In this document: in pieces, positions 1-10,634 of the stretch | How positions within the stretch are numbered: the stretch's first letter is position 1 | Layout: every line of letters starts with the position of its first letter | Assembly: GCA_015183035.1 (NCBI GenBank) | Contig: JACZZP010000011.1 | Coordinates: 558,001 to 622,000, forward strand | Length of the DNA stretch: 64,000 bases | Reading direction: 5' to 3' | DNA from: Meloidogyne chitwoodi | Taxonomy: Eukaryota > Nematoda > Chromadorea > Rhabditida > Meloidogynidae | Position numbers and translations under genes: made by a program | Notes under the pieces: model-generated | Databases searched by the model: none | Told to the model about the DNA's origin: nothing | The model's input: only the letters and a program-made list of their open reading frames with translations

Positions 1-151
1 TTTTCTCTTTTGCACGTGCTATTTTTACATTTAAAAACTTTATTTTTTTTTTGCAATTTTTTTAAATTTAATAAAAAAATTTCATCACGTGCGCATTTTT
101 TTTACAACTTTTTTAAATTAAATAAAAATTTCAGCACTGTAGTTTTTAAAA

Positions 152-998
152 ATGCAAAGAAGTGGTCTGCAAAGAGCCCTAACAAATTTTAATGTTGTTT
201 GCCGTGTCATGTTTGGAGGTCGACAGAGTGGAGCACGGCACTCATATGTATGGCACTTGCTGAATGAGGGTGAAAAATTGATGTTTGATCCTGAGCAGTT
301 TGTTTTTTTGCACGTGCGGTTACTTTTTTTCCTTTCAGACAAACAGCACGTGCGCTGCTTGAAGAAATTATAGTGGAACATGTTCAGACGGTTCAGTTAC
401 AGAATCCGAACCGTCTCGACAATGCTGTGAGGCATGGGAGAGCAAGACTATCTCGGCACACAATGCCATTGTATTCAGGTTTTAAAAATTTTTTATAAAT
501 AATAAATCAAAGCTTGTAGCCAATCCAGCCAACGACATTCGTGGCCGATGCAACGTGCGGCGAAGGCAGCAGGGGCCAAGGCAGCAAAACATTGCTCGTG
601 AAGCACGTGCGGTTTCTGAGGTATTTTTTGGTAGGGTAAAATAAAAATAATAAAACTTATCAGGAAATTGAAGCACGTGTGGATGACATTATCGCTCAAC
701 TTGAAGCAAGTGCGGTTTCTGAGGTGTTTTTTGATAGGGTAAAATAAAAATAATAAAAACTCGTCAGGAAAATGAAGCACCTGTGGATGACATTGCCAAT
801 CAATCTGAAGCACGTGCGGTACCTGAGGTATTTTTTGATAGGGTTATATTAAAATAATAAAACTTATCAGGAAATTGAAGCAAGTGTGGATGACATTATC
901 GCTCAACTTGAAGCAAGTGCGGTTTTTGAGGTGTTTTTTGATAGGGTAAAATAAAAATAATAAAAACTCGTCAGGAAAATGAAGCACCTGTGGATAGT
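152..998 (+). pseudogene. Helitron N-terminal region with tandem 60-nt exons
   Basis: Read by splicing, exons 152?-297, 339-478, 520-620, 664-723, 768-827, 871-930 and 975-~998 stay in one frame through introns of only 41-44 nt. The four 60-nt pieces (664, 768, 871, 975) are phase-0 exons encoding alternating 20-residue units (type A EIEARVDDIIAQLEASAVSE, type B ENEAPVDDIANQSEARAVPE). Each is followed by a near-identical intron starting GTRTTTTTTGRTAGGGT. The array is therefore a tandem duplication of exon plus intron, with an A-B dimer of about 207 nt. The last unit changes frame where it meets the helicase part, so no complete protein is expected. Confidence 0.55.
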
Positions 999-1506
999 AT
1001 TAGACGAGTATTTAGATGAGTTTCTGTACTCATTGAGTCCTAATGGGTTTCCATTGCATGAGTTGAGATTAAAGAAAAATGCTATAGTAATGTTAATTAG
1101 AAATTTGAATATAGAAAATGGTCTTTGTAATGGGACGAGAATGTTAGTTGAAGAAATGAGAACAAACTTGATAGTTTGTAGACTTTTGACTGGAGATAGA
1201 GTAGGTCAATTGGTTTATATTCCACGCATCACTTTGTGTTGTGATGGTGAATATCCATTTGATTTGTATAGGCACCAATTTCCATTGGTGCTAGCATTTG
1301 CTATGACTGTGAATAAAGCGCAAGGACAGACTTTGGAGAAACTAGGAATAGATTTAACTAAAGATGTGTTTAGTCATGGACAATTGTATGTGGCCCTTTC
1401 AAGGGTTAGATCTTGGCAAGCATTAAGTATTAGGTTATTAGCAAATAATAACGAGAGAAAAGTAATGAATGTTGTTTTTAAGGAAATTTTAGATGAGAAT
1501 GATTAG
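979..1506 (+). pseudogene. Pif1-like helicase C-terminus (Helitron)
   Basis: The frame contains HELRLKKNAIVMLIRNLN, FAMTVNKAQGQTLEKLGIDL and VFSHGQLYVALSRVRSW. These are the C-terminal motifs of Pif1/RecD-like SF1B helicases found in Helitrons and their relatives. About 175 residues remain of a protein normally over 1000. Walker A and B motifs are absent because the upstream part is deleted. The first codons of the open frame overlap the last 60-nt repeat exon in a different frame and are not native. Non-autonomous at best. Confidence 0.75.
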
Positions 1507-2026
1507 ATTTAATGTTTTGTTTTTAGAGTTTAGTAATTAGATAATAGTAAAATTAATCGAAAGATCAAGAATTTAGTTTATGTATATTGTGAAGTTTAAA
1601 TGAAAGAGATAGTTGTATAAGTTCTTTAGAAAAATTTGGCGTTTTGTTATAATGAGTAACAGAAATATAGAATTGATTTGATTTTTACTACTCACCCATA
1701 ATTACTCACCCATAATATACTTTTTTTATTGTACCTTTTTTTGCATCATTTTATTTGTTTGTAAATTTTTTGTTTTGAATAAAATGTTTTTTTGACTTTA
1801 ACTTATTTTAATGAGATTTTGTTTAGCAAGATTAGATTCATAAAGTTATTTTTGTCTAAGTTTGTATTATTTTATAAAATGTTTTAATTAGATTTATTTT
1901 ATAGTAAGTAAAGTGTTTGCTGTTCGAATGTTTTAGACAATGTTTTTTTATTGATGTTTAGTGTTTTATATGTTTATGCGTTTAAGTTTTATTTATTTGA
2001 ATTGTTTAGGTTATTTAAGTTTTTGC

Positions 2027-2066
2027 TAGCGAAGGAAGGCCGCCGTAGGCGGCCTACCTTCGCTAG
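2027..2066. repeat. 40-nt near-perfect hairpin, likely Helitron 3' end
   Basis: The arms CTAGCGAAGG and CCTTCGCTAG enclose GC-rich inner arms (GGCCGCC / GGCGGCC) around a GTA loop. This is strikingly GC-rich in an AT-rich setting. It ends CTAG and is followed by TATATATAATAG. Position and form fit a Helitron 3' stem-loop. Confidence 0.5.
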
Positions 2067-2532
2067 TATATATAATAGTTCATACAGAGATGTGAAAAAA
2101 ATTTTCAAATTTCATAAAAATGTAATTTTTAATTTAATTTTTTCAAGCTATCAATTAAAATTTTGAAAATTATAAATTAATTATAAATAAAAAATCACAC
2201 AATTAAATTTTAATAAATTTTATATTTAATTAAATTAATAAGGACAACTTTCTGCTAGGCACCACTGAATTATTATTAAAAATTAATCAAAATAAAAAAT
2301 TTCGTAAATAAAGTAAATACTCATGAAGTAAATTTAATTTTCTCATAAAAGTAACTTTTAATTATTGTAAATATTTACATTTTAACTCCATTTATTTCAC
2401 ACGGTTAATAGAACATTTGAAAATTAATATTAATTTTTTTAACAAATTAAAATAAGTACATTGAATTAATTTAACATTTAAGAACATTTAAAATATATTA
2501 TATACATATATTTTTTGAAAATTAAAAATAGT

Positions 2533-3704
2533 ATGACATTGTTTGAAATAATTTCCCAATTTGATTATTGGATTTGTATTATTTTTGGATTATTTTTAAA
2601 TTTATTTTTAATTTGGCTTATTTTATTTAAAACTCCTAAAGAAATGTTTCATCACAGTCGTATTCTTATTCAAAATTGTTTTTTAGATTTAATTTATATA
2701 ATTATTGCAATTTTTGGACAACCGGTAAAATAAATAAATATTTTTTTTAATTTAATTTTTATTACAGGTTTGCATTTATAATAACAATGGAAGTGTATAT
2801 TATACAATACCAACAGGCTTACTTTATATTTTGGGGAATGATCGAATATATTTTTATTTACATTTAATTATTTGGCATTTTATTTATTTTTTAAATATTT
2901 ATGGTTTAGCTGTACAATTTATTTATAGATATTTATTAATAAATTAGTTAGTTTTTATTATTTTAATTAAATTAATTAATTTTAAGTAATTTAACAATTG
3001 GATTAATTCGTTATACTTTAATGATGATTATTGCTTTATTTATATGTTTTTTGTTTGTCATTTTTCTTTTATATTCTTTACCTTATGATGATTTTAAAAT
3101 TGTAGAAAATAAACAATATTTATTTAATAATAGTTTGATAATATTATTTCAAGTAAATGATCCTTGTAAAAAAGTATGTTAAAAAATAAAAGTAAAATAA
3201 TACTTTTTTAAATTAAAGACAAGTATTTTATTTAAATTATTTACTTCAATTACACCTTTAATTTATTCAATAATTCCATTTTGTATAATAATTATTACTG
3301 GAATTAAAATGGTTAAATATGTTAATACACATGCATTTCCTGATTCTCAATTAAAAAATTATGTTAAACAAATTACTAAAAATTTAATTATTTTGGTAAT
3401 TTAAATAAATTTTAAAATTTAAATTTAAACTTTATATCATTTAATTTATAATTTATTTAAGGCAATTGTTCCATTTATATGTTTTATTTCAATGACTTTA
3501 TTTGTTATTTTTCTTATTAATGCGTTTAATATTAAATGTAATTCAACTTTTGAAATATATCCAATTGCATTTTATTTTCAATATATTTTAAGTATTTTTA
3601 CTCATCAGATATCTGTATTTAATCCAATTATTTGTATTTTAACAAATAAACCTTATAGAATTTTTGTTTTTAATAAATTAAATAAAATTGTACCTATTTT
3701 ATAA
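2533..3704 (+). CDS. Seven-transmembrane chemoreceptor, five exons, 325 aa
   Basis: Exons 2533-2724, 2768-2946, 2987-3173, 3219-3395 and 3462-3704 join in frame to 978 nt. The ATG at 2533 is preferred over the upstream TTG. Introns are 40-66 nt and end in CAG, AAG or AAG-like acceptors. The protein is very hydrophobic, with about seven membrane helices. Family marks include TPKEMFHHSRILIQNCFLDL between the first two helices, YRYL after helix 3, a cytoplasmic loop NYVKQITKNLIIL before helix 6, and SVFNPIICILTNKPYR after helix 7. These are typical of nematode Str-superfamily receptors (Srd, Str, Srh and Sri types). It probably senses small molecules in amphid neurons (family knowledge). No lesion is seen. 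Subfamily uncertain. Confidence 0.85.
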
Positions 3705-4656
3705 ATTTTAAATAAAATAAATAAATTTTAATATTTTAATAAATAAACTTTGTAAAAAATACATACAGATTATGTTTTTAAAAAATTATATGAATAAGAA
3801 AATTTAACTGTTCATAATTTATTAATAAAAAATTAATTACTATTTTACTTCAATTTATTCATTGATTAGATTGTTTAATTTACATATTTTTTTAAATTGT
3901 CATTTTTATTAATTTTGCGTTATTATTTTGCATTTTTTAAATTAAAACTGATTAAATTAATTGGTGAAATGCTTAAAAATATTAATATTTAATACCTTAT
4001 AAAATTCATTATCCTTTCTAAATTTAATTATATTTAAATAGAAAGTTATATATATAAAATAAAGTAATTTATGTAGTTATTTTTTTATTTTTTTAATAAA
4101 AAATGCTTCTCAAAATCTAAATATTATAAGTAAATTTTAATAAAATCTAAAATACTTTAATTAAAAATTAACAAAAAAAAATCAGTCTAATTGGTCATTC
4201 ATTCCTGATTTTATAAAATAAATACAAAAAAGAAATATCAGAAAATAATGTTTCACTGATTATTGTTTCTAAGCTGTATTTTTAAATCAGAGAAAATAAC
4301 CGAGATAAATCATAGAAAAATAATAAAAGACAATATTTAGAAAAGAAAAATTTATCTTTTAAAATTTAATATTTTTTAAAAATTTAATTGAATTGCTGCT
4401 ATTTTAGCCTAATAACTTTCTAATTCGATTTTATAGAGGTAAAAAGCTTGGATTTTAAATTCTTCTATAATTTAAATAATTCTTTAATTAAAATAAAATT
4501 TAGTTAATTTTATTTAAAAATAAAGTTAATTGAACAAAATTAAAATTTAAAAATTATATTTTAAAATTAATATCATTTTCTATCATTTTTCTTTAATTCT
4601 AGCTCTAATAATTAAGTAAATATCAGTCATCATCATCAGTCCATGTTTCAATGAAT
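3705..4656. other. Intergenic, no gene seen
   Basis: AT-rich, stop-dense sequence in all frames. It lies between the 3' ends of the convergent chemoreceptor gene and glycine-rich gene. I see no RNA gene, repeat array or conserved module. Confidence 0.5.
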
Positions 4657-5126
4657 TTAACGTCCTCCTATAACACTTTGAATTCCTCCACCCCCATAAA
4701 AACCCCCACCTCCTCCAGAAACAAATGAAGATCCACCAAGTCCATAACCACCACCGCCAATAACACTTTGAATTCCACCGCCAGCACCACCTCCACCAGA
4801 AACAAAACTAGAGCTAGCTGGGGCAACCTTTTTTAAATAATTAAAAAAAATTTTAATTTTTGGTAATTTCTATTAGATTTTAAAAGAATTAAATAATTAA
4901 AATACCGGATAATAAGGATAATAATAAGATGGAGCAGCTGCAACAACAGGTACTACAGTATTTCTTTTTTTGCGTAAAGTACTTGAAAATGAAATTAAAT
5001 TTTATGAAAAAATTTATTTAAAAAATAAATATACGTTTTATCATCAAGTGGCAATGAAACCACAATTTGTGCAATTAAAGCAGCAATAAATAAAAAACAA
5101 ATTGAAGAAATATAAACTTGAGACAT
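4657..5126 (-). CDS. Small secreted glycine-rich protein, three exons
   Basis: Minus-strand exons 5126-5035, 4981-4906 and 4827-4657 join in frame to 339 nt (112 aa). The N-terminus is a clear signal peptide (hydrophobic stretch ICFLFIAALIAQIVVSL). It is followed by a short basic part (TLRKKRNT), a tyrosine patch (SYYYPYYP) and a glycine-rich C-terminus containing two copies of a block SSFVSGGGG...GGGIQSVIGG. The block duplication is also visible in the DNA. Such proteins are common in nematode secretions and cuticle or eggshell matrices, but composition alone does not give a function. Splice sites are good (GTATAT...CAAG; GTATTT...AAAG). Identity as a real gene is likely; role unknown. Confidence 0.7.
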
Positions 5127-6258
5127 TTTTGGAAATTTTAAAATATTTTTAAAGAATACAATATAAATTAATAAATATTTTAGTGAATAAATTGAATAAA
5201 ATCATTTTATATTTATAGGCCTCAAAATTAAAAATTTTTAAATAAAATTTAAAGAATTTTATTTTAGTTTACTAAGAAAAAAATTTTTTTTAATTTTTTT
5301 TTGTGACGATAATTCAAATTTTATAAAAAATAAAATTAATTAACAAAAATTTGGGCATTTTTATTTAAAAAAAAAATAATAATTTTTGTGCTTCGTTCAC
5401 TCAAAAAAAAAGGTTTCTATGAATTGCTCTATTAATAATTAATTTCTGCTCTCTTTATTTATTTAATAAATAAACTTTTTTAAAAGCGTCAAGTTTATTT
5501 ATTTTTTGTTTTTTTAATGTGCGCAATACAAAAAAAAGTTTTATTAAATACGCCTGTTTAACGTTTTTACTTGTTTCCAGTGTATCTTTTGGCGTTTTTT
5601 GTGCACATTTAATAAAAAATGAACTTTTTTTTGCACATTTTCATAAATTTTTTTAAAATTTATTTTAAAAAATATAATTTTTGAGGGAAGCCTATAAAAT
5701 ATATTTTTTAAATAATAATTTATTCGCGAAATAAGAAAATAATAATAAAATAATTAATCAAAAAATAAAATAAAAATACCTATTTACATTTGTCTTCTTC
5801 AATTAAAAAATAAAAATTTAAATAATAATTAAGGAAATGCTTTTTTATTTTTAATTTATTTTGACAAGCAATCAAATTTAATTTAATTTTTTTAATTAAT
5901 TTAAAATTTAATTTTGATTCGTTTTTTTATTTATTTTTTATTTAAAATGGTTCCACTCTTTAATTATAATTTAATTTTATTTTTATATTCAAGAATTTAT
6001 TATTTTTAAAATTTAGAATTTATTTTTAATAATTTTAATAAAAATACACAATAAATTAAATAATAATTAATTTAAAAAAAAAATTAATTTTTTAATTTTA
6101 AATATGCCAATAGCAAAGGTAAAAAATAAGGCTTTTATTCCTATTTTTAATACACCTTAATATATTTTTGTAGAAAAAAATTAAAAATTTTATACAAAAA
6201 TTAAAATTAAAATCATACAAAAAAAAATAAAAATATTTATTTCTTCTTAATTAATTAA
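5127..6258. other. Intergenic, upstream of glycine-rich gene
   Basis: AT-rich spacer with long A and T runs. It is the 5' flank of the glycine-rich gene and the 3' flank of the cysteine-rich gene, both on the minus strand. No motif can be singled out by eye. Confidence 0.4.
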
Positions 6259-6563
6259 TTAACCATCATAAAAACAACATTCAGCTAATCCAGGAGGGTA
6301 AATTATAGCAAAAGTTGTTGGACAATCCTCACATGTTGGATGTTTACATTTTTCTGTAGCTAATTTATATTTGTAACAGTCTGCCCTTTTTATACGATTA
6401 TTTTGCTTTAAAAAATAAAATTATAATTTTTTTTTAATTTTTTAAAAAAATTAATTTAATTAAATAAACAAACTTTTTCTGCTCTAATAAGCATTTCTTC
6501 TTCTCTCAATAATAATAATAAAAATAATAAAATTAATAAATATTTAGTAGAATTAATAAACAT
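6259..6563 (-). CDS. Small secreted six-cysteine protein, two exons, 78 aa
   Basis: Minus-strand exons 6563-6474 and 6405-6259 join at phase 0. Residues 1-20 are strongly hydrophobic (STKYLLILLFLLLLL), a signal peptide. After a charged linker there is a Lys-Arg pair just before the first cysteine (IKRADCYKY), which could be a propeptide cleavage site. Six cysteines lie in DC, EKC, PTC, EDC and a final ECC near the C-terminus, suggesting three disulphides. No family is recognised. Candidates are a cysteine-rich peptide ligand or a secreted parasitism protein (inference). Length and intact splice sites support a real gene. Confidence 0.65.
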
Positions 6564-8245
6564 TATTATTTATTTATTAAAATATTTTTTAAAATATAAA
6601 TAAATAAATTATTTTTATTTTTTTAAATTATTTATTTAAATTAAATTAAAGTAAAAAGAATTAAATAAATTTTGGAGAAATTTTAAATTAAATATATTAA
6701 TTAAATTTATTTTTAAAATTATCTTTTAGGCTTTGGGAATGACAAACATTTAAAAATAAATTTAAAAAATACTATGAAAAATACTCTAAAATCAAAAAAA
6801 AAAATGTCAAAATTTTAAAATAAAATTTTGACGTAAATTATTTCACTAATTTTAAATATTATCATTAATAATTAAAATTATCAATAAATAAAAATTACCT
6901 AATTTATTTTATTTTTTATTATTAAAAAATAAAAATGAGTGCAACAATAATTTATTTTTTTATTAAAAGGAATTATTTTTACCTATTTTTATTAAATTTT
7001 AGTAATTCAAATTCGTTAAACAAAAAAATAAAAATAATATTTTTACTCTAAAGATTTATTTAAAAATCTGGTTTTATTTTTTCTTTTGTTAAATTTTAAA
7101 TTAATTATTAAATTTAAATTTAAAAATAATAATATTTTTAGTAATTTAATAAAATATTTTTTTAATAAAAATATTGTAAAATTGTTAATAAATTCAAAAA
7201 AAATAAATTTAAATTTTTACTTGATTAACAGCTAAAAATAACTTTATAAAATAAAATTTTAGAAAAAATGGAAATTTAAATTCAAAAAAAATTTTTTTTA
7301 ATTAAAATAAATAAATTAATTCTCTTTAAATTTTCAAGTATTAACAATAATATTACTAATATAAATTTATTTATTTATTTAAAATGACAAATCAATGAAT
7401 AATAAAATAAATATAACATTTTATTTAATAAATAAATTTAAAAAAAAATATTATTTATTTTAATTTTATTTTTTTTTAAATTTATTTAAAAACTAAAAAA
7501 TTAAACCAAACTATAAAAATAATTTTAAAATAAATCAAACTATTTAATTATTAATTAAAAAATGTTAAAAACAAAAAAATACCTGCGGAAAAAGAATTTT
7601 TTATTTTTTTAAAAACTTGATTTTATTTAATTTTTTTATTTATTCAAATTTTTATTTTTCTGTCAAAATTAGTTTTAATCAAAAATTTAAAAAAAATAAT
7701 AATTTTTAAAAAATATTAGTAAGTATAAATTAAAAAAAAAAAAGTAAAAATTTAAATAAAATTAATTAATTAATAATCTTGCCCTAAAGATATTTAAAAA
7801 AATAAAAATAAATAAATTGTACTAAAATTAAATATTATTTTTGGGAAAAATAATTAATTAATTAATTATTTTTTTATTTAAAATTTTTAAATTAATTAAT
7901 TTTAAAATAAAAAAAAAATATTTCCAAAAAGTGTTCTATTAAAATTTAAAAAATTTATTATATTTAATAAATAATTTATAAAAATATTCCCGTTTTATTT
8001 TTTTATTTTACCAATTTTATTAAATATTTACCCACAAGCACTTTAACCAATTTTCCCCAAAATAACCAAAAATATTTTTTTTAAGTCGCAATAATTCTCA
8101 TGGGAGGATGTTTTGATAGTTTTTTTTTTGCTTAAATAAAATTATTTATTTTTATTTCTAACACCTCTCTATTTTAATTTTAAAAATTAAAATTCTTATT
8201 TAAGAAATTTTTAAAAATTTTTTTTTATTTTAAATATTTAATTAA
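6564..8245. other. Divergent intergenic region, no gene seen
   Basis: About 1.7 kb of extreme A+T between two divergently transcribed genes, so it must hold both promoters. Frequent stops in every frame, and no repeat array or RNA gene seen. Confidence 0.4.
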
Positions 8246-9966
8246 ATGTATTATTTAATATCAATTTTATTTTTATTATTTTTAATAAATTTTATTTTTG
8301 CAAAAAATTTGGTTAGTATATTTTAAATAAAATAATATTTAATAAAATTATTTTATAGAATTTAACAATTAAAAAAATTAGAAATACTCAGAAAAGTACA
8401 ACTTCAAAAATAATAATTCCTTTAGAAAGATCACATGCTGATCCTTGTTTATTACGTTGTAAAGATGAATATGTATAATAAATATTTTATTAAATTAATT
8501 TTAATTTTTTTAATTATTTTAAGACAAAATTATTAATAAAAAAAATTAAAAATTATTTAGAAAATATTTTTATTAATTTTTAAATAATTAAAAAAAAAAT
8601 TTTAATTAAAAAAAATTAATTTTTAGATGTTTTCCAATATAAAAGCAATAAATTCACAATTAAATAAACTTGAAACATTTGCAATTGGTTCTCCTTTAAA
8701 TTCACTTGTAAGTTTATTTTATTTAATTAAAAAAATAAACTTATTTATTTAGATAGATTTAATATTATCTTCTAAAGAAGATAATACTTCACCATTGGAA
8801 AAAATTGCTGAAGGTTGCGAGTAAGAAATTAAATTTAAAAAATTATTAATTTTTAAAAATAATTTTATTTTTAGAAATATTTAATTGGTGGTTTCCTTTA
8901 AAAAAATAAAAAAAAATATTTTAAATTTCCCCATTTTATTTAGAAAACATAACAAATTTGTTTCTTGTCTCCGTCCTTGTCAAAATTCAATAGCCCGTCA
9001 AATATTAGCAGATGGACAACAAGCAATGAATGTTTTTATTTTATTATTTAATTAATTAATTTATTTTAATTAAGGCTATTTGTCAAAGTTTTTTAATAGA
9101 TAAAGAATTTAAACTTTTTGTTTTACCATGTCTTTCAAAAAATGGTTTAAGAGTTGGAAAGAGTTGTCAAGTAAGAAAATTTAAAATTTATTTGAATTAA
9201 TTAATTATTTATTTAAATATTATAAAATTAAAATAAATTTAAAAAATTAAATTAAAAAAAGTTACATTGGTCTTTAATGGAAAGTGATATTTACGAAACT
9301 ATTAGTCAAAATAAAAATTTATTTAATGACCAATTAAATGAATTTGATTTTAAAAATGATCAAAATGATGGATTTCAACATTTGTGTAGGTAAAAATAAT
9401 TTTTTTTAATTTAAAAAAAATTAAAAATAAATTAGGGCAATGAATAGTTACGCTGATTGTCATCTCAAAGCAGTTGCTAAACTTTGCCATAGACGAACAA
9501 TTCCTTTTTTTGTTCGTTTCAATGCAAAAATCTCTGCGTAAATAAAATTAGAATTTAAAAATTTAAATAGTAAAGGAAAAAATTTTGTTAAATTTTTTTG
9601 TTCAAAAATGGACAAAATTTTGGAAAATATTGACTAAAATTTTTTTTTAATTTTTTTGTCCAAAAATTTGGCCAAATTAATATTTCTGTCAAAAGCCAAT
9701 TCGGTGAAATGTCCCCCTAACTCTATTAAATAAAATTAAAATAAATATTTAATTAAAAATAAAGTGCTCTTCTTCAAATGATTTTGGATTGGTTTGGAAA
9801 TTCTTCAAATTTATTTGAAACAAAATGGACAGAAGAATGTGAACAATGGGAACCACAAAAATTGTTAAAATCTGTTTTTGAAGAACAAAAAAATAATTCA
9901 AATAATTTAAAATTTTTTAAATTATTTTTGTTGGTTTTATTATTTTTATTTTATAAAATAAATTAA
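8246..9966 (+). CDS. Secreted cysteine-rich protein, CPG4-domain-like, nine exons
   Basis: Exons 8246-8311, 8359-8472, 8627-8707, 8753-8820, 8944-9031, 9075-9170, 9262-9389, 9436-9537 and 9765-9966 join to 945 nt (314 aa) with consistent phases. Residues 1-20 are a signal peptide (LISILFLLFLINFIFA). The body has paired cysteines spaced as in the nematode chondroitin-proteoglycan-4 domain: DPCLLRC, EGCEKHNKFVSCLRPC, ICQSFL, LPCLSK, KSCQ, HLCR, DCHLKAVAKLC. The C-terminus is hydrophobic (LFLLVLLFLFYKIN), which could be a membrane or GPI-anchor signal. CPG4-type proteins are secreted or eggshell-associated in nematodes; domain assignment is by cysteine pattern only. No lesion is seen. The last intron (227 nt) is longer than the others. 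Confidence 0.7.
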
Positions 9967-10634
9967 ATATATATTTTTATTTTATTTAAAAAAATTTTAT
10001 TTAAATTTTTCAATTTAATTTTATTGATTTTTTAATAAAATTAGTTACTTCCATTCTACCTCTCTATTTTACATTGCACTTTAACAAAGAAAAAAACGGA
10101 AGAAAAAAATTTAAATTTAAAAAAAATTTAAATTAAAAAAATTTTTTTTAATTTATAAATCCTTTTTTGATAATGGTCTTTCCATTTTTTAATTTTTTTT
10201 ATTAATTTAAAAAATTTATTTTAAATAAATTTTTTAAATTAATTAACCATATAATAAGCTATAATCAGCTAGTTTTCCTTCCAGTCTATCTAATAAATAA
10301 AGAAGAAAAGTTTTAGACATCAGTGGTGGGATGGTTAAGTGGATAAAAGCTTTGGTTCTGGGAGACCTCTTCAAATCTTTTGTTATTTTCTTTAACAGCT
10401 TTATTTTAAAATAAAAGAATTATTCTAATCTTAATAAAAAAAAAGTTATTTAAGTAATGAATTTTCTCTTTTAGAAATATCCTAAACCTCACATCTAACA
10501 ATAAGTGATATAATTTAAATTGTGAAATTTAAAGTTTCCTTAAATTATATATATTTTTAAATAAATTTGAATATTTTAACTTGTTTATTCAAAAAAGAGT
10601 TTTTTAATATTAAATTTTTTTAGAAATTTTTAAA
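9967..10634. other. Upstream region of the first CDR-like gene
   Basis: Homologous to the 5' flank of the second copy (about 31010-31240): both share a block reading ...ACAAAGAAAAAAA.CGGAAGAAA... and a later TTTTAAATTAATTAA.. block. The heptamer TGCACTT occurs at about 10074. A tRNA-like stretch with a box-A-like GGTTAAGTGGAT lies at 10328-10375 but does not fold as a tRNA by eye. Confidence 0.4.

Larger units (their letters stand above)
1..2066 (+). mobile_element. Internally deleted Helitron, 5' end outside window
   Basis: An N-terminal coding part (exons about 152-297, 339-478, 520-620, then a 60-nt exon array) is fused near 1000 to the C-terminal part of a Pif1-type helicase (979-1506). 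Helitron Rep-helicases carry Ala/Arg/Glu-rich N-termini and end in this helicase, so the missing middle (Rep HUH domain and first helicase half) points to internal deletion. A G/T-rich tail follows, then a strong hairpin at 2027-2066 ending CTAG followed by T, which fits a Helitron 3' terminus (hairpin plus CTRR, insertion before T). The 5' terminus is outside the window. Element class is fairly safe; the exact 3' end is inference. Confidence 0.6.

Noticed and set aside
10328..10375. tRNA gene upstream of CDR-like copy A
   Set aside because: A box-A-like GGTTAAGTGGAT is present but there is no convincing box B and no cloverleaf.
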